From contig CAUEFI010000005.1 of NCBI GenBank assembly GCA_958477305.1, forward strand, positions 1-64,000: a stretch of DNA of 64,000 nt, written 5' to 3'. How positions within the stretch are numbered: the first letter of the stretch is position 1; each line of letters begins with the position of its first letter. The notes under the pieces are model-generated. The model saw only the letters and a program-made list of their open reading frames with translations, did no database searches and had not been told where the DNA came from. Made by a program: the position numbers and the translations under genes. The DNA is from HGM12998 sp900756495 (GTDB taxonomy: Bacteria > Bacillota > Clostridia > Oscillospirales > Oscillospiraceae). This document shows positions 15,605 to 25,859 of this stretch, in pieces.

Positions 15605-17044
15605 ATGAACCAGGAACATGCAATAAACAAGATGGGAACAGCCCCAGTGAAGCGGCTTATGTTGACCATGGGGCTGCCTATGATCGTGTCTATGATGCTT
15701 CAGGCCCTTTACAACATTGTGGACAGCTATTTTGTCAGCTGTATGAGGGACACAGCTGAAATCGCCCATATGGGCGATTATGCGGTCAACGCACTGACGC
15801 TGGCATTCCCTGTTCAAATGCTTATGATTGCTGTAGGCGTAGGCACGGGTGTAGGAATCAATGCGCTGCTTTCCCGCAGTCTGGGACAGGGGGAACGGGA
15901 AAAGGGCAGTGCCATTGCGGGAAATGCCATTTTTCTGGGGCTCTGCACCTATATAGCGTTTTTACTGTTTGGCCTGTTTGGGGTGGAGCCATATATGCGC
16001 TCCCAAACCGCGGATCCTATTATTCTGGAGATGGGCACGTCCTATCTGCAGATCTGTTGTGTGATGTCATTCGGGGTCATTTTATATATGATCTTTGAGA
16101 AGCTTCTCCAGGGGACAGGACGGACGGGCTTGTCTACTGTCGGGCAGGTAGCGGGGGCGGTAACTAATATTGTACTGGATCCCATTATGATCTTTGGATA
16201 CCTAGGCTGTCCGGAGATGGGTGTTGCAGGAGCTGCATGGGCAACTGTAATTGGGCAGTTGGTATCCTGTGGGCTGGATTTCATATTCCATGTTGTTTGT
16301 AACCGCCGCGATATCAATACCGGTCTGGCTTACCTAAGACCCAAACCCAGGCTGATAAAGGGCATCTATGCCATTGGAGTGCCTGCCATTGTGATGCAGG
16401 CCCTGATGTCGGTGATGTGTTTTGGCGTGAACATTATCTTTGGGACAGTCTCGACTGAAGCGGTGACTGCCTATGGAGTCTATTATAAGATCCAGCAGTT
16501 TGTCTTTTTTGCGGCCTTTGGTATGAATAACGCGATGATACCCATCATTAGTTTTAACTATGGAAAGGGCGACAGGCGGCGCATCGACGAGGGAATCCGG
16601 TACGGTATGATTGATACCCTTGTCATTATGGGAATAGGGCTGCTTGCACTCCAGCTTTTTGCACAGCCGCTGATAGGGATATTCGCGCTCTCTGCTGAGA
16701 CACAGGCGCTGTGCCTGAGGGCTATCCGCATAATTACGCTTGGCTATCTTTTTGTAGGGGCCAATATCGCCTATCAGGGAATTTTTCAGGCGCTGGGCTG
16801 CGGTATTCGTTCCCTTATACTCTCTTTGGTGCGGCTGATCGTGGTAGCGCTGCCGCTGGCCTGGGTGTTTGCTCAATGTATGAACGCCGAGGCGATCATT
16901 TGGGCGGCATTCCCTGTAGCGGAGGGAGTGGCACTGATTGTGGGCCTGATTTTGATGAGGCAGGTCAAAGGCCTGAGACTGGAGCGGCTCTCCAGCCCCG
17001 GGGGCTTCATGGCCGGGCCGGAAGACCGGACAGCCGAGGCATAG
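15605..17044 (+). CDS. MATE family multidrug efflux transporter
   Basis: A 479-residue inner-membrane protein with about 12 helices, exporting cationic drugs or metabolites against Na+ or H+. Helix 1 has MGLPMIVSMMLQALYNIVDSYF, the MepA/DinF-type signature, and the duplicated half shows GVPAIVMQALMSV and GMNNAMIPIISFNYGKG. The frame extends upstream to 15419 through the leader terminator, but ATG 15605 has AAAGAGGAG nearby and gives the family N-terminus. Substrate is unknown. The promoter-terminator leader upstream suggests regulated read-through. No gene follows on the same strand. Confidence 0.92.
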   Translation: MNQEHAINKMGTAPVKRLMLTMGLPMIVSMMLQALYNIVDSYFVSCMRDTAEIAHMGDYAVNALTLAFPVQMLMIAVGVGTGVGINALLSRSLGQGEREKGSAIAGNAIFLGLCTYIAFLLFGLFGVEPYMRSQTADPIILEMGTSYLQICCVMSFGVILYMIFEKLLQGTGRTGLSTVGQVAGAVTNIVLDPIMIFGYLGCPEMGVAGAAWATVIGQLVSCGLDFIFHVVCNRRDINTGLAYLRPKPRLIKGIYAIGVPAIVMQALMSVMCFGVNIIFGTVSTEAVTAYGVYYKIQQFVFFAAFGMNNAMIPIISFNYGKGDRRRIDEGIRYGMIDTLVIMGIGLLALQLFAQPLIGIFALSAETQALCLRAIRIITLGYLFVGANIAYQGIFQALGCGIRSLILSLVRLIVVALPLAWVFAQCMNAEAIIWAAFPVAEGVALIVGLILMRQVKGLRLERLSSPGGFMAGPEDRTAEA

Positions 17045-17339
17045 AGCGCGGGCTCATTGATCGGCCTGACGAGGAAAATTCCGCCGTAGCCTGCCGGGTA
17101 TTGTCCAGGACTGGACCCGTTGACAAAGAGGAAATATGAGCTGAGAAATCATATTCTCAACCCATATTATCTATAAATAGCGCCAGAAAAGGTGGCTTTA
17201 ACCATGCTTCCAAATTTTTTAAAAGGCTAGGCTCTCTTTATCATAGCAGCAAAGCTGTCTTTAGCCCAGATTTTCCGTTTTCTCATCATAGACAGGCATT
17301 CCAGAGTATTGACCTTTGAATGCACTCCATACTGTAGAC
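17045..17339. other. AT-rich intergenic region without an identifiable gene
   Basis: 295 bases between convergent MATE and rlmD units. TTGACA-like and TTGACC-like hexamers occur near 17120 and 17309 but without matching -10 boxes. I see no terminator hairpin with a T-run, no repeat and no credible reading frame. Confidence 0.5.
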
Positions 17340-17615
17340 TTACTCTGTTATGAGGCCAAAATGCCGCAGCGCGTCTTTGATTGCCGCTACTTTTTCGGGT
17401 GGGCATGGGTGGTATTCGTGTTTTCTCTGCTCAACCGCATTAGGGGCTTTGTGCATATCCAGCCCAATCATTCGTTTAACCTCAGCTATATGGGCAGTAT
17501 GGACTTTGAAGCTATACTTCTCAAAGACATATTCCTGTATGCGCTTATAGGTGGGGTGTTCTTTGGGGTCTCCGGTTTCGACTTCCATTTTTATCTCGAT
17601 TGTTTGTGGACATGT
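17340..17615 (-). pseudogene. C-terminal tail domain of RlmD, separated from rlmD by one in-frame TAA
   Basis: Directly after the rlmD stop (17618-17616) the same frame continues with no further stop for 91 codons and encodes TIEIKMEVETGD..., then HPTYKRIQEYVFEKYSFKV, HTAHIAEVKRMIGLDMHKAPNAV and CPPEKVAAIKDALRHFGLI. That tail is known to me as the C-terminal extension fused to RlmD and some DNA methylases in Clostridia. An ATG exists at 17588, but with no ribosome site. Most likely a recent nonsense mutation or a regulated/leaky stop split the protein; a free-standing small protein is less likely. Confidence 0.72.
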
Positions 17616-18959
17616 TTACCGTGACAAGAGGACAACCGTCTCGACATGCGCCGTGCGTGGGAACATATCCACGGCGACGGCTCTTTGGGCGTGATAGCCC
17701 AGAGCGGAAAACCGGCCGACATCCCGCGCCAGGGTGCCCGGGTCGCAGGAGACATAGACAACCCGCTCTGGCGACATGTCCGCTACAGTCTCGATTACCT
17801 CGGGGGCAAGGCCCTTCCGGGGCGGGTCCACACAGACCATCTGCGGGCGAATCCCCTGAGCTGAAAACCGGGCGGCCGCTTCGCCTGCGTCTGCGCAGAA
17901 AAATTCCGCGTTTGCGATGCTGTTGCGGGCGGCGTTTTCCTCCGCGTCCTCCACGGCTTCCGGCACCGTCTCCACACCGTAGACTTTCCCGGCCGAGCGG
18001 GCTAGAAGCAGGCTGATGGTCCCGATGCCGCAGTATAAATCCAGGACGGTCTCGACGCCTGTGAGGGCGGCGAAGTCCAGGGCCTGGCCGTACAGGACTT
18101 CGGCCTGTGCGGGGTTGACCTGATAGAAGGAGGGCACCGACAGCTTAAAGGACAGGCCGCACAGCGTATCCATCAAATAATCCTGTCCCCAGAGCGTCCG
18201 GTAGGAATCTCCAAGGATGACGTTGTTCCTTTTCTCGTTTATCCCCAGTACCACTCCGGCCAGATGAGGTTCGGCGGAACGGAGGGCGGCCACCAGCTCA
18301 GCTTCGTGCGGAAGCTGTTTCCCGTTGACCAGCAGACAGCACAGGGACTGACCGGCGCGATTGGTCCGGACATATATATGGCGTACCAGTCCCGTGCCGG
18401 TGCGCTCTTGATAGACCGGGATCTGAAAGCGCTTCATCCAATCTGCAGCTGCTGCCCGGAGGCGGGCAGCGGAGCGGCTCTGGAGCAGGCAGTCCTCTAC
18501 GTCAATGACGCTGTGACTTCTGGGGCGGTAAAAACCCACCTGGGGGCCGGGAGAGACGGGGAACTGCGCTTTGTTCCGATAGCGGTCGGGCTCGGCCGCC
18601 CCAAGGATGAGCGGAACAGAGACATCGGCCCCCCCAATGCGGCGCAGGGCCTCCTCCACCCGGGAGCGCTTGAGCTCCAGCTCCTCGCCGTAGGTCATAT
18701 GCCGAAGTTGGCAGCCGCCGCACACCCCGAAGTAGGGGCATTCCGGTTCAATCCTGGCGGAGGAGGGAGATAAAATCTCCTCTGCATGCCCCCAGACGGC
18801 GCTGCGGCCCACCTTGTCGATGCGCACGGCGCAGCGTTCGCCCCGAATGCCCCCCTTCACAAATATCACCAGCCCGTCCAGCCGGGCAATTCCTGCGCCG
18901 TCGCTGGCATAGCCCTCCACAGTGAGAGGGATGAGGCGGCCTTTTTTTACCATCACCAT
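17616..18959 (-). CDS. rlmD: 23S rRNA (uracil-C5)-methyltransferase RlmD
   Basis: RlmD/RumA methylates C5 of a uridine in 23S rRNA. The 447-residue chain has an N-terminal TRAM domain (about 8-60), an iron-sulfur Cys set in CPYFGVCGGCQLRH, the SAM site LDLYCGIGTISLLLA, the DPPRKGL loop and the catalytic Cys in VYVSCDPGTLARDV. These are complete, so the enzyme should work without the missing C-terminal tail described next to it. The start is ATG 18959 (ATG 18953 also possible); both overlap the stop of the upstream lipoprotein gene. Confidence 0.93.
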   Translation of the reverse strand: MVMVKKGRLIPLTVEGYASDGAGIARLDGLVIFVKGGIRGERCAVRIDKVGRSAVWGHAEEILSPSSARIEPECPYFGVCGGCQLRHMTYGEELELKRSRVEEALRRIGGADVSVPLILGAAEPDRYRNKAQFPVSPGPQVGFYRPRSHSVIDVEDCLLQSRSAARLRAAAADWMKRFQIPVYQERTGTGLVRHIYVRTNRAGQSLCCLLVNGKQLPHEAELVAALRSAEPHLAGVVLGINEKRNNVILGDSYRTLWGQDYLMDTLCGLSFKLSVPSFYQVNPAQAEVLYGQALDFAALTGVETVLDLYCGIGTISLLLARSAGKVYGVETVPEAVEDAEENAARNSIANAEFFCADAGEAAARFSAQGIRPQMVCVDPPRKGLAPEVIETVADMSPERVVYVSCDPGTLARDVGRFSALGYHAQRAVAVDMFPRTAHVETVVLLSR

Positions 18960-19780
18960 AGCTTCACCAGATCAGACAGGTCGTCATAGGGCACAGGGAA
19001 TTCGATGGGGCTGTTCTGAGCGGCGAGGGCGCCGCCCTGGAGCCAGAAGACAAAACCTTCATCCGTAATATAAAACTGTTCGGCCTGAAAGACGGATGTT
19101 GCATCTCCGGCGTTCAGCCCCAGATCCTGTGCCTGAGATTCGACGGTGGAGATAATACGCGAGAGGGCGGTATCCGGGTCGGAAAAAAAGTCGGCAAAAT
19201 AGAGACGATGGCCATCGTCCAGCGAAAATTGTTCAGAAAAAGCATAGGTGTTGGGGTGCGCACCGCCGTTATTGGCGTAGATCTCCCGGCTGATGCTGAC
19301 ATAGTCCTCTGTTTCACGGGTCATTTGAAAGGAGAGCTCTTCCACGAATGGCATATAGGTAAAGCCAGACTGAACAGCGATCTCATATTCTGCGCGTCCC
19401 CACTGGGCGGTCTCCTCAGCGGCAGACAGGAATTCCTCCCCTTGGGAGGTATAGTAGCTGTTGATGGCCTCAGCGGCGGGGTGCTCAGCGCTCTCCAGCC
19501 GGGGAAAGGCATAGGTTACCAACATGACAATAGCGCCGTCGTCGGCGGTAAAGGTTTGGTCGTAGCGCAGTTCTCCCCACACGGCTGCCTCGGGAGACGG
19601 ATCGGGGTCAGGGACCGGCGTGTCAGAGATCGCAGGTTCCGGGGAGGGCGTGGGAGTTGGAAGTTCCGCCTGGCTTTCCACAGGCTGAACAGGAGAGGAG
19701 GGGAGTGGCGGTTGCTCCTTTCCGCAGGCCGGCAGGAGCAGAAGCAGCGCCAAGGATGCGGTTAACAAAGATTTTTTCAT
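18953..19780 (-). CDS. lipoprotein with DUF4163/DUF3298 (RsiV/PdaC-like) domains
   Basis: A 275-residue secreted lipoprotein. Signal peptide MKKSLLTASLALLLLL with lipobox LLPAC; a Pro/Glu/Thr linker (residues about 25-75); then a folded domain with DQTFTADDGAIVMLVTYAFPRLE and, at the end, EQFYITDEGFVFWLQGGALA...FPVPYDDL, the DUF3298 hallmark also present in the anti-sigma factor RsiV and deacetylase PdaC. No transmembrane anti-sigma part or catalytic deacetylase motif is present, so only the domain is assigned. ATG 19780 has AAAGGAGAT upstream. It overlaps rlmD by a few bases. Confidence 0.8.
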   Translation of the reverse strand: MKKSLLTASLALLLLLPACGKEQPPLPSSPVQPVESQAELPTPTPSPEPAISDTPVPDPDPSPEAAVWGELRYDQTFTADDGAIVMLVTYAFPRLESAEHPAAEAINSYYTSQGEEFLSAAEETAQWGRAEYEIAVQSGFTYMPFVEELSFQMTRETEDYVSISREIYANNGGAHPNTYAFSEQFSLDDGHRLYFADFFSDPDTALSRIISTVESQAQDLGLNAGDATSVFQAEQFYITDEGFVFWLQGGALAAQNSPIEFPVPYDDLSDLVKLW

Positions 19781-19845
19781 ATCGGTATCTCCTTTGTAGG
19801 ATACCGCCATTTTACCATTTTCACTTCCCGGCGTAAATGGGTAAC

Positions 19846-19875
19846 TTGTCTTTGTGGACAGGTGTGCGCTATAAT
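19846..19875 (+). promoter_or_regulatory. promoter of the DUF2284 gene
   Basis: TTGTCT (19846-19851), 18-base spacer, TATAAT (19870-19875), 22 bases before the start codon. It lies in the divergent region shared with the lipoprotein gene. Confidence 0.7.
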
Positions 19876-19897
19876 AGAAGCAAAAGGAGGCGGAGCT

Positions 19898-20434
19898 GTG
19901 GATTTAGAGCGGTGGATAGCGCTGGCGGAGGAACTGGGATTTTCCCATGCTGGTCCGCTGAATGTGGAGGCGCTGGAATTTATGCCGGAAGTAAGGACAA
20001 TGTGTGCGGCGGACCGGTGCAGCATGTACGGCAAGAGCTGGACCTGCCCTCCAGGGTGCGGCACCCTGGAGGAGGCCGCAGAGAGGGCGGCCCAATACCG
20101 ATGGGGGATTCTGCTGCAGTCTACCGGCATATTGGAGGATGATTTTGATGTGGAGACCATGCAGGAGACGGAGCGGAGACAGCACGAGCGGTTTATGGCG
20201 TTTGTAGAGCGGGTGCGGGAGGAGTACCCCGATTGTCTCCCCATGGGTACCGGGGCGTGCCGGATTTGCGGGACCTGCACTTATCCCGACGCCCCCTGCC
20301 GCTTCCCCGGCAAGGCGATTCCGTCTATGGAGGCCTACGGACTTTGGGTCTCCAAGGTCTGTGAGCAGTCCGGGATGGAGTATTACCACGGCAAGGGTAC
20401 GATTACCTTCTCCGCCTGTGTTCTGATAGCGTAA
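19898..20434 (+). CDS. DUF2284 cysteine-rich putative metal-binding protein
   Basis: A 178-residue cytosolic protein with ordered cysteines: MCAADRCSMYGKSWTCPPGCG near residues 35-55 and CRICGTCTYPDAPC near 122-135. This arrangement is DUF2284, predicted to bind metal or iron-sulfur; function unknown. GTG 19898 is chosen because AAAGGAGG (19883-19890) lies 7 bases upstream and the promoter is just before it. A single-gene unit ending in a strong hairpin. Confidence 0.85.
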   Translation: MDLERWIALAEELGFSHAGPLNVEALEFMPEVRTMCAADRCSMYGKSWTCPPGCGTLEEAAERAAQYRWGILLQSTGILEDDFDVETMQETERRQHERFMAFVERVREEYPDCLPMGTGACRICGTCTYPDAPCRFPGKAIPSMEAYGLWVSKVCEQSGMEYYHGKGTITFSACVLIA

Positions 20435-20437
20435 ATC

Positions 20438-20472
20438 GGAAGTCCCCCGCCGCACTGCGGCGGGGGACTTCC
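20438..20472 (+). terminator. long perfect hairpin after the DUF2284 gene
   Basis: A 17-bp perfect stem (20438-20454 with 20456-20472; the innermost pairs must open to form the loop). No T-run follows, so its termination strength is uncertain. Confidence 0.65.
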
Positions 20473-20616
20473 ATATGTGCCATGATGGGGCGGATCAATC
20501 ATGCAGAGTAAAGTTGAGCACCGCGCCTCTTAGAACCGGTGCTTTGAGAGGCGCACTTTTACCTTTAGAGAGGTGCAGTTTGTTCACAATTTCCCCTTTT
20601 TTATTGCGGCGGGGTG

Positions 20617-20625
20617 TGATATACT
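20617..20625 (+). promoter_or_regulatory. extended -10 promoter of secA
   Basis: TGA-TATACT (20617-20625) without a good -35 (a T-tract lies at the expected place). The start codon is 60 bases further on. Confidence 0.55.
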
Positions 20626-20684
20626 CTAAACTGAATTTTAGTCGATACCGTTCGAAACAGGTTACGAAAGGTGAAATCAGAGAT

Positions 20685-23429
<2,745 letters not shown>

Positions 23430-23457
23430 GCTTTACCGCTATGGAGAGGAATCTCAC

Positions 23458-24270
23458 ATGGAATTTGCAGAACACAATCAAAACGGTTTGCTCTATCTGA
23501 CCGCCGACGGCTTTACAGCCGCCGGCGGCGCCGCCCACGGATTTTCCACCCGGCTGGGAGGGGTGTCCCAGGGAATTTACGCATCTCTGAACTTGGGCTG
23601 CAACCGGGGAGACGATCCCGCTGCCGTTCGGGAAAATTTTGCCCGTTTTTGCGCCGCCATCGGCGCCCAGGGGGATCGGATGGTCTTCTCCAGCCAGGTT
23701 CACGGAGATGTGGTGCGCACCGTCACTACTGCCGACGTGGGCAAAGGACTTGATCGGAAGGTGGACTATGAGGCAGACGGATTGGTCACTGATATCCCCG
23801 GGGTGACCCTGGTGGTCTTTTCAGCCGACTGTCTGCCCATCCTGCTCTACGATCCTGTGCGGCGGGTCATTGCCGCTGTCCATGCGGGCTGGCGGGGGAC
23901 GGCTCTGGGAGTAGTCTCCCGGGCGGTAGACAAGATGCGGGAGGTCTATGGCTGTGACAGTGCCGATATTCTGGCCGCCATTGGCCCCGGGATTTCCAAG
24001 TGCTGCTTTGAAACCCACGAGGATGTGCCCAACGCCATGACCGGGGCGCTGGGCGCCTCAGCCCTGCGGTACATTGAGGTGCTGCCCACCGGTAAATTCC
24101 ATGTGGATCTCAAGGGCCTGAACGCTTGCCGCCTGGAACAGGCCGGGCTTTTGGAGAGCCATATTGCCGTCTCAGGGGACTGTACCGCCTGCCTGCCGGA
24201 GAAGTACTGGTCTCACAGGGTTACACATGGGGAGCGGGGGAGCCAGGCGGCCATGATTGAGCTGCTCTGA
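23458..24270 (+). CDS. pgeF: peptidoglycan editing factor PgeF (laccase-domain, YfiH/YlmD family)
   Basis: A 270-residue cytosolic enzyme. The family was once called polyphenol oxidase; PgeF removes wrongly incorporated L-Ser from UDP-MurNAc precursors, and other members cleave purine nucleosides. Zinc ligands are in SSQVHGD (His), FSADCLPIL (Cys) and AAVHAGWRG (His). ATG 23458 follows GAGAGGAATC. It lies 28 bases after secA and 14 bases before a lipoprotein gene, so a common transcript is likely. Confidence 0.92.
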   Translation: MEFAEHNQNGLLYLTADGFTAAGGAAHGFSTRLGGVSQGIYASLNLGCNRGDDPAAVRENFARFCAAIGAQGDRMVFSSQVHGDVVRTVTTADVGKGLDRKVDYEADGLVTDIPGVTLVVFSADCLPILLYDPVRRVIAAVHAGWRGTALGVVSRAVDKMREVYGCDSADILAAIGPGISKCCFETHEDVPNAMTGALGASALRYIEVLPTGKFHVDLKGLNACRLEQAGLLESHIAVSGDCTACLPEKYWSHRVTHGERGSQAAMIELL

Positions 24271-24284
24271 GGTCGTAATCCGCT

Positions 24285-25823
24285 GTGAGACGATATAGAT
24301 TGCCCTGCTTTTTTCTGATGCTGCTTCTGCTCCTGGCTGGATGCGCGAAGCCAGCCCCGGAGGAGAGCCCTGCGCCGTCAGAGACTTTACCGCCACCCAG
24401 CGCCTCGCCTGCCGCTGAGGCCGTGCCCTTTGTGCTGCCCTGCTATGCAGCGGCCAGCTTTCATCCGATTACAGGGGGAAACCGGACCAACCTGACCCTG
24501 GCAGGGCTCCTCTATGAGGGGCTTTTTGCCGTTACCCCGGACTTTAAGGCTGAGCCTGTTCTCTGCTCAGAATATACCGTAAGTGAGGATGGTTTGGCAT
24601 GGACGTTCACGCTGGACGCCTCCGCGCGGTTTTCAGATGGAAGCGCCCTTGCGCCGGCTGATGTGGTCTATTCCCTGAATTTGGCGCGGCAAAGCGCTCT
24701 TTACAGCCAGCGGCTTTCAGAAATCTCGGGCGTTGCCGCCGGAGAGGGGACGGTCACTGTGACGCTATCCACTGCCAATGGCGCGCTGCCCCTGCTGCTG
24801 GATGTCCCGGTTGTGCGGGAGAGCAGAGACTCCGGCCGCCCCCTGGGCACTGGCCCCTATGTCCTGGAGGGCGAGGGCGACGACCTGACTCTGCGGGGCT
24901 GGAGAGCAGACGCTCCTCTGGCGGAGATCCCGCTGCTGGCGGTGACTGAGGCGGGAGATTTGATCCACGCCTTTGAAACCAGGGACGTGTCCCTGGTAAC
25001 CACGGATTTTTCAGGGACCAACGCCCTGGGGTTTTCCGGAAGTTTTGAAACTCAGGACTACGCCACGTCGGTGTTCCTCTATATTGGCCTAAATACAGCC
25101 CAGGGCCTCTGCCAGGAGGAGGGGGTGCGCGTCGCGCTCCAGCGGGCCTTTGATCGCTCTGCGGTGTCCACCGTGCTGCTGGCCCGCCACGCCCAGGCGG
25201 CGGCGCTGCCTGTCTCACCAGTCAGCACGCTCTACGACCACACCTTGGGGGACGCGCTCGCCTATGATGCGGAAGGCGCGGCCCGCGCGCTGGAGGAGCT
25301 GGGGTGGACGGCCGGAGAGGACGGCATCCGTGTGCGCAGCCGCCAGCGCCTGGCCCTGGATCTGGTGGTAAACAGTGACAATACCACCCGCCTGGCGATT
25401 GGCGAGCGCCTGGCAGAGGACCTGGAGGCTCTGGGAATCGCCGTAACGCTGCGCAGCCTTCCCTGGGAGGATTACCTGGCCGCCCTGGAGGCGGGAGACT
25501 TCGACCTGTATCTGGGGGAGACCCGCATGACCGCAGACTTTGATTTGACACCCTTCCTGTCGCCGGAGGGCGCGCTCAATTACGGCGGTTACGCCGACCC
25601 CGAGGCGGAGGCGCTTCTGGCCGCTTTCCGCGCTGCGTCAGGCGGCGCCAGGGGGACCGCCGGCCGGGCCCTGTACGCTTACCTGTCGGAACATCCGGCC
25701 TTTGTACCGCTGTGTTTCAAGAACTGGTCCGTACTGACGCAGTGGGGACAGGCCGAGGACATCACCCCCACCCAGCAGAATGTGTTTTACGGCTTTGCCG
25801 ATTGGAAGCTCAACACGCCTTAA
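24285..25823 (+). CDS. family 5 extracellular solute-binding lipoprotein (peptide/nickel type)
   Basis: A 512-residue lipoprotein: signal MRRYRLPCFFLMLLLLLAGC with lipobox LAGC, a Pro/Ser-rich linker, then an SBP_bac_5 domain (GLLYEGLFAVTPDFKAEPVL, the family's lobe I strand; RVALQRAFDRSAVSTVLL; LNYGGYADPEAEALLAAF). It would capture peptides or similar ligands for an ABC importer, but no permease or ATPase gene is adjacent: it sits between pgeF and purL. It may use a permease encoded elsewhere or have another role. GTG 24285 is the start, with a weak site GAGGT. Compared with oppA in this window it is shorter and clearly diverged. Confidence 0.87.
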   Translation: MRRYRLPCFFLMLLLLLAGCAKPAPEESPAPSETLPPPSASPAAEAVPFVLPCYAAASFHPITGGNRTNLTLAGLLYEGLFAVTPDFKAEPVLCSEYTVSEDGLAWTFTLDASARFSDGSALAPADVVYSLNLARQSALYSQRLSEISGVAAGEGTVTVTLSTANGALPLLLDVPVVRESRDSGRPLGTGPYVLEGEGDDLTLRGWRADAPLAEIPLLAVTEAGDLIHAFETRDVSLVTTDFSGTNALGFSGSFETQDYATSVFLYIGLNTAQGLCQEEGVRVALQRAFDRSAVSTVLLARHAQAAALPVSPVSTLYDHTLGDALAYDAEGAARALEELGWTAGEDGIRVRSRQRLALDLVVNSDNTTRLAIGERLAEDLEALGIAVTLRSLPWEDYLAALEAGDFDLYLGETRMTADFDLTPFLSPEGALNYGGYADPEAEALLAAFRAASGGARGTAGRALYAYLSEHPAFVPLCFKNWSVLTQWGQAEDITPTQQNVFYGFADWKLNTP

Positions 25824-25859
25824 CGAGGAATGAGAGAAATAACCGCGGAGGGATATGGA

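Noticed and set aside
17616..17618. Stop-codon reassignment as the explanation for the rlmD-tail split
   Set aside because: Many genes in the window, for example oppB, rplU and secA, end correctly at TAA, and TGA and TAG are also used as stops.
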